From Steroidobacteraceae bacterium (lineage in GTDB: Bacteria > Pseudomonadota > Gammaproteobacteria > Steroidobacterales > Steroidobacteraceae), in NCBI GenBank assembly GCA_041395505.1, contig JAWLAG010000001.1, positions 1,860,001 to 1,924,000 of the forward strand: DNA of 64,000 nucleotides, written 5' to 3'. Below, piece by piece: positions 58,607 through 64,000 of this stretch (position 1 is its first letter; each line of letters starts with the position of its first letter). The notes under the pieces are model-generated. The model made no database searches. It saw only the letters and a program-made list of their open reading frames with translations, and was not told the origin of the DNA. Both the position numbers and the translations under genes were made by a program.

Positions 58607-60169
58607 TCAATCGTCGGGCTGGTCGCGATCGCGGTGCAGTATTTCGGCCCGTACGTCCGTGATTTGCCTGGCTCGCGATGGTCTCGCTCCGGCACAGCGA
58701 TTGTCACGGGGGCAGCTGTTGCTGCGCGGACAGATGATTCTGGCGGGGTGCTCCAGCGCATCGAGTATCCAATCGATGTTCAGCACCTTCGCTGCGCCCT
58801 GCAGCGCTGCCACGGTTCCGGCGCGCAAGGGCGCTTCGCCATGGTGTTTCTGGCAGTCCGTCAGGACCTCCTTGACCATCGCGTCCGTGTCGATGCCATT
58901 CGAGTGCAGCACGGGCAGGCAATCGACGCCGACCGAGAGGACGTGCGGATTGCCGGCCATGTCGCGGGTCCGCATGGAGTGACAACAGTAGAGCAGGGAC
59001 CGCTCGCCGTCGCGCAATACGGAAATCTGGGAACCACTTTGCTTGCGGTGATCATCGATCATCCTGAACACCGCCCAATGCGGGCAGGGATCGGTGACCT
59101 GCGCCATGTTTCCCCATGGCAGTGGGATGCCGTTGCCCCGATACACCGCGCGCAAGTATCCGGGAGGATAGGCATCGAAGAAATGCCAATAGGGGTAGGG
59201 CGACACCTTGGTCATGCGGCGCATGACGACCGCTGGGGTCAGTCCAAGCTTGACGCCCTCGTCTATCCGGTAACCGACACTCGCGAGATAACGTCGAAAG
59301 GGCACCTTGGGACACAATAATGCGCCAGCGAAAAACGTGCATTCGAAATCCCGCCAGGCATGCAGCACATCGTTGGCATCCAGGCCGCCCGAGTGCACCG
59401 AACTCTCCGGACTTCCACCCATCTCGCCGCCGGTGGCATGGGCCGATTTCAAGCCGTCGCCGCCGTGCAGGATCTTGTGGCCGATATGTGCCGCAATGTC
59501 GAATTTGAGGCGCGCGGGATCGGAGCGCAGCGCCTTGTTGATATAGATGTCATTCGGTGCTTCGTAAAACGACCGCACCATGCTGCGAACTTCCCTGGAC
59601 TCATCCCGCACGAGTACGGGCTTTCGTTCGAACCAATGCAAGTTCAGTCCGTGTCGGCTGGCGAGCTCGAGCAGGTCGTCCACTGAAAGCGGAAACCGTC
59701 TCTCGCCAATGCTCTCAGCCGCCCGTTCCAGGTCAGGAAAGTCATTATGTGACAACTCCTGGTGCGAGCGAATGAGCAGATGAGCAAACTGGCGACCTGA
59801 CGTGCCCGTCTGGGCCAGGAGCTCCGGCAGAGCCGCTTGCAGCAGTTCCTTGGAGAACAAGAACCCCGGCTGGAGGGGCAGGGCCGATACCGGTCCCGAG
59901 CGCCCGTCACGCGGGATCTCCGGTACGGCACTCTCATCCAGGAACCAGCCGCGATCACGCTGCAATACGGCTGCGAGCAGATCCAGGACGGCCTCAGAGG
60001 GTACACGACGGCCCGTCTCGATCATGCTGAGGTAGGACACCGAGGGCGCCTGGGATGCGTCATGATGGACACATCGTGCCGAGAGTTCTTCGAGTGTCAG
60101 GCCATGCAGTTTGCGCACTGCCCGCAACTTGGTGCCGAGAAAATGGCCTTTTCTAAGTAAGGCTGACAT
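58607..60169 (-). CDS. ScfR/RamB-type XRE-family regulator, probable regulator of aceA
   Basis: A 520-residue regulator. An XRE helix-turn-helix (LRAVRKLHGLTLEELSARC to YLSMIETGRRVPS, about 14-57) is followed by a long sensor part of the ImmA/IrrE-related short-chain acyl regulator family. The peptidase-like motif is degenerate: FDIAAHIGHKILH (223-235) where active members have HExxH. A cysteine cluster (CPRSNSCPRDNRC) lies near the C-terminus. It is divergent from isocitrate lyase (98 bp between starts), as RamB-like regulators are from glyoxylate genes. The ATG at 60169 has no ribosome-binding site (see promoter). The effector is unknown, perhaps an acyl-CoA. Confidence 0.88.
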   Translation of the reverse strand: MSALLRKGHFLGTKLRAVRKLHGLTLEELSARCVHHDASQAPSVSYLSMIETGRRVPSEAVLDLLAAVLQRDRGWFLDESAVPEIPRDGRSGPVSALPLQPGFLFSKELLQAALPELLAQTGTSGRQFAHLLIRSHQELSHNDFPDLERAAESIGERRFPLSVDDLLELASRHGLNLHWFERKPVLVRDESREVRSMVRSFYEAPNDIYINKALRSDPARLKFDIAAHIGHKILHGGDGLKSAHATGGEMGGSPESSVHSGGLDANDVLHAWRDFECTFFAGALLCPKVPFRRYLASVGYRIDEGVKLGLTPAVVMRRMTKVSPYPYWHFFDAYPPGYLRAVYRGNGIPLPWGNMAQVTDPCPHWAVFRMIDDHRKQSGSQISVLRDGERSLLYCCHSMRTRDMAGNPHVLSVGVDCLPVLHSNGIDTDAMVKEVLTDCQKHHGEAPLRAGTVAALQGAAKVLNIDWILDALEHPARIICPRSNSCPRDNRCAGARPSRARQITDVRAEILHRDRDQPDD

Positions 60170-60170
60170 T

Positions 60171-60211
60171 TGTGAAATTTACAATGTGAAATTTTTGTTG
60201 TCAAATTTCAC
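60171..60211. promoter_or_regulatory. Operator repeats shared by scfR and aceA
   Basis: TGTGAAATTT is present twice as a direct repeat (60171-60180 and 60185-60194), and AAATTTCAC (60203-60211) forms a perfect 9-bp inverted repeat with GTGAAATTT (60186-60194) across 8 bp. The repeats cover the regulator's own promoter and lie 57-97 bp upstream of the aceA ATG, so one protein could control both genes. Confidence 0.65.
60176..60204 (-). promoter_or_regulatory. Promoter of the scfR-like gene giving a leaderless transcript
   Basis: On the minus strand a perfect TTGACA (60199-60204) lies 17 bp from TAAATT (60176-60181, 4 of 6 matches). The start site falls at about 60169-60170, at the A of the ATG itself, so the mRNA would have no leader. 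This agrees with the missing Shine-Dalgarno sequence. Confidence 0.6.
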
Positions 60212-60267
60212 CCAATTTGGCGCTATGCTGACCTCACTCGCAGGACGCAGGAATCGGAACGACCACC

Positions 60268-61572
60268 ATGAGCAACAATCGTAGTCATCCTGGCGCTGCT
60301 GATCTCGACCGGGTCTGGGCGGAAAGCCCGCGCTGGCGCGGTATACGGCGGGGTTATCAGGGCAAGGACGTCGTGCGTCTGCGCGGCACCATTCCGGTCG
60401 AATATTCAATCGCGCGCTTCACCGCCGAAAAACTCTGGCGCTACGTCAACGAGAAACCATTCGTGAACGCCCTTGGCGCACTGACCGGCAACCAGGCCAT
60501 GCAGCAGGTAAGAGCGGGGCTTGACGCAATCTATCTTTCGGGCTGGCAGGTAGCGGGTGATGCGAATCTCGCCGGACAGATGTACCCGGACCAGTCGCTG
60601 TATCCTGCTGATTCGGTTCCGGCAGTGGTGCGTCGCATCAACAATACTTTGCGGCGGGCGGACGAGCTGACCCACGCCGAGGGTGACGATTCCGTCGACT
60701 GGCTGAAGCCGATCGTCGCCGACGCGGAGGCCGGATTCGGCGGTGTATTGAACGCCTTCGAGTTGATGAAGCAGATGATCGATGCCGGTGCAGCTGGCGT
60801 GCACTTCGAGGATCAGTTGTCGTCTGCCAAGAAATGCGGCCATATGGGTGGCAAGGTGCTGGTGCCGAGCCAGGAGGCCGTGAACAAGTTGATCGCTGCG
60901 CGCCTTGCGGCGGACGTGTGCAATGTACCGTCAGTGCTCATTGCACGCACGGATGCCGAATCGGCGAATCTTCTCACTTCCGACGTCGACGAGCGCGATC
61001 GACCGTTCATCGATGCGAGCAAGGGTCGCACGGCGGAAGGTTTCTTCCACGTCAAAGCGGGGCTCGACCAGGCAATTGCCCGCGGCCTCGCATATGCCCC
61101 CTACGCGGACATGATCTGGTGCGAGACCGGGCATCCCGATCTCGAGGAGGCACGCTATTTTGCCGAAGGCATCCACCGACAGTATCCGGGCAAGTTGCTG
61201 GCCTACAATTGTTCGCCGTCGTTCAATTGGAAACGCAAGCTCGACGATGCCACGATCGCGAAATTTCAACGCGAGCTCGGCGCGATGGGCTACAGGTTCC
61301 AATTCATCACGCTGGCAGGATTCCACGCGCTCAATTACTCCATGTTCGAGCTCGCGCGTGGTTACCGCGACTCGCAGATGACTGCCTATGTGGCGTTGCA
61401 GCAGCAGGAATTTGCGGCGGAAAGCGTCGGGTACACGGCGACAAAACACCAGCGCGAGGTCGGTGCAGGTTATTTCGACGACGTTACTCAGACCGTCACG
61501 GCAGGCACATCCTCGCTGTCGGCCCTCAGCGGTAGCACCGAAGAGGAGCAGTTCGCCAAACAACGCGCCTGA
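60268..61572 (+). CDS. aceA: Isocitrate lyase
   Basis: A 434-residue enzyme that splits isocitrate to glyoxylate and succinate in the glyoxylate shunt, needed for growth on acetate or fatty acids and for use of stored PHA. The active-site motif is KKCGHMGGK with catalytic Cys190. Other family segments: RWRGIRRGYQGKDVVRLRG, LYPADSVPAVVRRINN, DAEAGFGGVLNAFELMKQMI, and ARTDAESANLLTSDVDERD. The length matches E. coli AceA. No malate synthase gene is adjacent. The upstream region contains the repeats shared with the divergent scfR-like gene. Confidence 0.97.
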   Translation: MSNNRSHPGAADLDRVWAESPRWRGIRRGYQGKDVVRLRGTIPVEYSIARFTAEKLWRYVNEKPFVNALGALTGNQAMQQVRAGLDAIYLSGWQVAGDANLAGQMYPDQSLYPADSVPAVVRRINNTLRRADELTHAEGDDSVDWLKPIVADAEAGFGGVLNAFELMKQMIDAGAAGVHFEDQLSSAKKCGHMGGKVLVPSQEAVNKLIAARLAADVCNVPSVLIARTDAESANLLTSDVDERDRPFIDASKGRTAEGFFHVKAGLDQAIARGLAYAPYADMIWCETGHPDLEEARYFAEGIHRQYPGKLLAYNCSPSFNWKRKLDDATIAKFQRELGAMGYRFQFITLAGFHALNYSMFELARGYRDSQMTAYVALQQQEFAAESVGYTATKHQREVGAGYFDDVTQTVTAGTSSLSALSGSTEEEQFAKQRA

Positions 61573-61579
61573 GGCGGCA

Positions 61580-62605
61580 TCAATTCGCCCATTGTGAAGG
61601 GCGTCGCCGCTCTTGTGCCGCCAAGTCATCGATCAGGCGTTCGAGCAGGGCCCGATGTGCGGCGACGCGCGTAGTTAGCGGCAAGGCGCGCGCCGGTGTC
61701 TCGAATACCAGAACCGTTCCGGCATTCGGTCCGGCAATGCTGTGACCGTCGCGAACCAGCGACCCCGCGCTCATCAATTCGTCGATCGAGCTGTCGACGA
61801 CCGGACCGATGAGCCCACCGCTTATCGCTTCTCCGAAGCGTGTCGTACCACTCTGGCGGATGGGAATGCCTTTGTCGCGAAGCACGGCGACAGCAGCCTG
61901 CGCAAGCGGATCGACCTGCCCCAGGCGACCCTGCGAATAGACGTAGCCCTCGTCGATCAAATTGTCCTCGTGCAGGTCGATGCTGACACGCGGCGGGTAG
62001 CGGGCAGCGGTGGTTACGACATACTGCGTAAGTGCTGCCGCCTCCAGGCTCGACGGTGCCACTTCGCGAGGCCGGGTCAGCTCATCAGCGCGTGCGAGCC
62101 AGTGCGAGGAGTCGCCGACACTTTGGCCGGCAATGGCAGGATCATACTGGGCCATGTTCAGGTAACGCCAGCTGCGCACATAGCCGTGTGGATTGCAAAG
62201 CGGAACGATGACCACCGGCTGGCGCCTGCCAAGGGATGCAAGGCGCTGCACGACGCCCGCCATGGCGTTGGGACCCGCAGGCTCTTCACCGTGGATGCCC
62301 GTGAAGAACCAGGTCGCTGGCCCGCTTCGTGGCGTGCGCAGCGCAATGATGGGCAACGCAGCGGTCGTGCCCTCGGGATGAGACCAGGCGATGATATCGA
62401 GTTGCCATCCTTGGTCGAGCAATGGTTGATACGCACCGAAAAGCGAATGGATTTCCCGACGCCCGTCGCTCGCCAGCATGACCACATCGGCAGGCGCAAG
62501 GCTACGCAGGTGCTGCCGTCCGACGGTGCCGCACGCGCCTAGCGCGAAGAGCGATATCGCCACGATCAGCCGTGGCTGCAGATATGCATTTTTCCGATAC
62601 ATCAT
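61580..62605 (-). CDS. M14/succinylglutamate desuccinylase-like zinc peptidase lipoprotein
   Basis: A 341-residue exported protein. The signal peptide LIVAISLFALGACG has a lipobox (Cys25). Zinc ligands fit the M14 pattern: His105 and Glu108 in FTGIHGEEPAGPN, and His212 in SIDLHEDN; a late Glu in VLVFETPAR could be the general base. The NPHGYVRSWRYLNM segment resembles carboxypeptidases that act on murein peptides or N-acyl amino acids. The substrate is unknown. ATG 62605 (with a second ATG next to it) has GAGGCGA upstream; longer in-frame starts add a non-signal leader. Confidence 0.83.
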   Translation of the reverse strand: MMYRKNAYLQPRLIVAISLFALGACGTVGRQHLRSLAPADVVMLASDGRREIHSLFGAYQPLLDQGWQLDIIAWSHPEGTTAALPIIALRTPRSGPATWFFTGIHGEEPAGPNAMAGVVQRLASLGRRQPVVIVPLCNPHGYVRSWRYLNMAQYDPAIAGQSVGDSSHWLARADELTRPREVAPSSLEAAALTQYVVTTAARYPPRVSIDLHEDNLIDEGYVYSQGRLGQVDPLAQAAVAVLRDKGIPIRQSGTTRFGEAISGGLIGPVVDSSIDELMSAGSLVRDGHSIAGPNAGTVLVFETPARALPLTTRVAAHRALLERLIDDLAAQERRRPSQWAN

Positions 62606-62648
62606 GACGAGTCGCCTCGCTGAGCGTATCCAATCGGCCGCGCTGCCG

Positions 62649-62656
62649 ATTATAGT
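62649..62656. promoter_or_regulatory. Overlapping -10 elements between divergent genes
   Basis: TATAAT on the minus strand (62649-62654) and TATAGT on the plus strand (62651-62656) overlap in the 95-bp gap between the peptidase and glucokinase genes. Neither has a convincing -35, so only the -10 elements are suggested. Confidence 0.35.
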
Positions 62657-62700
62657 GCGAGTGCGGCCCCTGGCCGAATACGCATGAGGAGACCTGGACA

Positions 62701-63432
62701 ATGTTGACCTGGGGTATCGACATTGGTGGTTCCGGCATCAAAGCTGCATTGGTTGACACGCTCACCGGTCGCCTGATGACACTGCGGCAGGAAGCCCCGC
62801 TGGCGCCCGGCATGAGCTGGGAAGAACTGCTTGGCGTTTTGGCGCGATTAACAGAGGAGCAGCACGCAAGCCCGATCGGCATCGCATTTCCAGGCGTCAT
62901 CCAGAACGGGCGCATCCTGACGACGGCACATGTGAATCGATCGTGGTTTGGCAGGGACTTGGCTGCCGCGTTGGCAGCCGATCACGCCGGGCCGGTAACC
63001 GTGCTGAATGACGCCGACGCCGCCGCACTGGCCGAGATTCGATTGGGTGCCGCCAAGGGTCGCAACGGGTCTGTCCTCGTCCTCACCCTGGGAACGGGAA
63101 TCGGGAGCGCACTGATTCGCGATGGTGTCCTGTGGCCGAATACCGAACTCGGTCACCTGCAGGTCGACGGTATGGAAGCCGAGGCGCGCGCGTCGGGGCG
63201 GAGCTTGCGCGAGAAACGTCTCGAATTGTCGGCTTGGGCAGCCGAATTGAACAAGGTGCTTCGCGAATATCACCGTCTCATGTGGCCGGACACGATCGTG
63301 CTGTGCGGCGGCATCACCGAGCGCGCACAAGACTTCGTGGCGGCACTGGACGTGACCGCAACCGTCCTGACTGGCCGATTTCGTGCTGATGCCGGAATCG
63401 TGGGTGCCGCGCTCGCCGCAGCGGCGCAATGA
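62701..63432 (+). CDS. ppgK: ROK-family glucokinase (polyphosphate glucokinase-like)
   Basis: A 243-residue ROK/ASKHA sugar kinase. The phosphate-1 motif is GIDIGGSGIKAALVDT, the sugar-binding part includes VLNDADAAALAE with catalytic Asp, phosphate-2 is LVLTLGTGIGSALIRDG and the ELGHLQ segment replaces the usual ExGH. The short length and LGTGIGSAL resemble PpgK, which uses polyphosphate or ATP to phosphorylate glucose. The typical ROK zinc-binding cysteine motif is absent, as in PpgK. GAGGAGACC lies upstream of the ATG. It would feed glucose into the glycogen pathway. Confidence 0.85.
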   Translation: MLTWGIDIGGSGIKAALVDTLTGRLMTLRQEAPLAPGMSWEELLGVLARLTEEQHASPIGIAFPGVIQNGRILTTAHVNRSWFGRDLAAALAADHAGPVTVLNDADAAALAEIRLGAAKGRNGSVLVLTLGTGIGSALIRDGVLWPNTELGHLQVDGMEAEARASGRSLREKRLELSAWAAELNKVLREYHRLMWPDTIVLCGGITERAQDFVAALDVTATVLTGRFRADAGIVGAALAAAAQ

Positions 63433-63514
63433 ACCGGGCGGTGGCCACAGTTCAGTTGCGTATTACGACAGTCGCGAACGAGCGTCCGAGTTTCGGTAGA
63501 GTGCGTCGGACAGC

Positions 63515-64000
63515 ATGACCCCCAAGACGCTTTTCGAGAAAATATGGCAGCAGCATGTGGTCCGGCAGCTCGACGGCGATGCATTCCTGCTGGCCATCGA
63601 CCGGGTTTTTCTGCACGAGAGAACCGGGTCTGTCGCGCTCAACGAACTCGAGCGCGCGGGACGACGCGTGCTCGACCCGAAGCGCGTGTTCTGCACGATG
63701 GATCACATCGTCGATACGTTGCCCGGGCGTTCTGACCACACACTGGTACCCGGTGGCGACGTGTTCATCCGAAGCACGCGCGCCGCAGCGCGAGCTGCCG
63801 GAATCAGACTGTTCGATGTCAATGACAGCGACCAGGGAATCGTGCATGTGATTTCACCCGAACTGGGCGTGGTGTTACCGGGGTTGACGCTGGTGTGCCC
63901 GGACAGTCACACCTGCACGCAGGGTGCACTGGGTGCCTTCGCCTGGGGTATCGGTTCTACGGAGGCCGAGCACGCACTGGCGACAGGCACGTTGCGTGTC
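63515..64000 (+). CDS. 3-isopropylmalate dehydratase large subunit-family protein (partial)
   Basis: The first 162 residues of an aconitase-family protein; the gene runs off the right edge. TPKTLFEKIWQQHVV is the usual LeuC start, followed by CTMDHIVDT, LVCPDSHTCTQGALGAFAWGIG and STEAEHALATGTL. Compared with biosynthetic LeuC (DSHTSTHGA, PDHNVPT) the motifs differ, which suggests a LeuC-like dehydratase with another hydroxyacid substrate, such as a methylmalate. The [4Fe-4S] cysteines lie outside the window. Whether leuD follows cannot be seen. Confidence 0.82.
   Translation, partial: MTPKTLFEKIWQQHVVRQLDGDAFLLAIDRVFLHERTGSVALNELERAGRRVLDPKRVFCTMDHIVDTLPGRSDHTLVPGGDVFIRSTRAAARAAGIRLFDVNDSDQGIVHVISPELGVVLPGLTLVCPDSHTCTQGALGAFAWGIGSTEAEHALATGTLRV

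Noticed and set aside
1..64000. CRISPR arrays, insertion sequences, prophage genes, rRNA operons
   Set aside because: No regularly spaced repeats, transposase or phage-type proteins, or rRNA sequence were seen; tRNA genes have no adjoining integrase or duplicated 3' ends.

Overview
The window is a chromosomal segment of a Gammaproteobacterium with a moderately high G+C content. The layout supports this: dksA-gluQ, smc-zipA-ligA, scpA-scpB-rluB, ubiG-(mupP-like)-yciK beside gyrA, serC-pheA-aroA-cmk-rpsA-ihfB, and thrS-infC-rpmI-rplT-pheS-pheT-ihfA-merR are blocks shared with Pseudomonas and Xanthomonas relatives. SMC-ScpAB rather than MukBEF, CheZ, a PHA-type regulator and isocitrate lyase under an ScfR/RamB-type regulator point to the Pseudomonadales/Xanthomonadales/Steroidobacterales side of the class. 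I cannot name a genus. I see no insertion sequence, prophage, CRISPR array or rRNA operon. Genes are packed tightly, many stop/start codons overlap by 4 bp, and no gene-free stretch exceeds 300 bp.

Layout. 1-4.9 kb: glycogen branching (partial), phosphorolysis and debranching genes. 4.9-7.7 kb (minus): phaR, gluQ, an unusual dksA, queF. 7.8-14.2 kb: smc, zipA, ligA. 14.2-16.0 kb (minus): parvulin-type lipoprotein, BolA, YciB. 16.1-20.5 kb: yciO, trpS, scpA, scpB and a degenerate RluB-like protein. 20.4-23.9 kb (minus): yciK, rmuC, mupP-like phosphatase, ubiG. 24.0-34.8 kb: gyrA, serC, serA, pheA, aroA, cmk, rpsA, ihfB, a helix-hairpin-helix protein. 34.9-39 kb: galU; a molybdopterin oxidoreductase with its cytochrome b; an ECF sigma factor with a small membrane protein and a Spy/CpxP-like protein; tRNA-Asn. 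39-49.2 kb: uvrB, ybjQ-like gene, tRNA-Val, thrS, infC, rpmI, rplT, pheS, pheT, ihfA, merR, tRNA-Pro. 49.2-53.8 kb: small-molecule catabolism, including a two-gene trans-3-hydroxy-L-proline to L-proline route and an alcohol dehydrogenase. 53.8-58.6 kb: cheZ/cheY divergent from fliG-fliM-fliN, then an HDOD protein. 58.6-64 kb: scfR-like regulator divergent from aceA, a zinc-peptidase lipoprotein, a ROK glucokinase and the start of a LeuC-family dehydratase.

How the parts work together. The window covers glycogen turnover (glgB, glgP, glgX, later galU and a glucokinase), replication and chromosome organisation (smc, scpAB, gyrA, ligA, both IHF subunits), serine and aromatic amino-acid synthesis in one run, and the translation block thrS to pheT. 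The flagellar/chemotaxis islet carries two sequences that look like FliA (sigma-28) promoters, in front of cheY and in front of the HDOD gene.

Most worth a second look: a leaderless, probably self-regulated scfR promoter with shared operator repeats; an RluB-like protein that has lost the catalytic aspartate; infC with a likely AUC start; a DksA without its zinc finger but with a histone-H1-like tail; and a compact ECF sigma/membrane protein/Spy-like cassette resembling metal or envelope-stress sensing systems. I did not find a wholly new multi-gene system; these are the strongest candidates. All promoter and start calls come from reading the sequence by eye.
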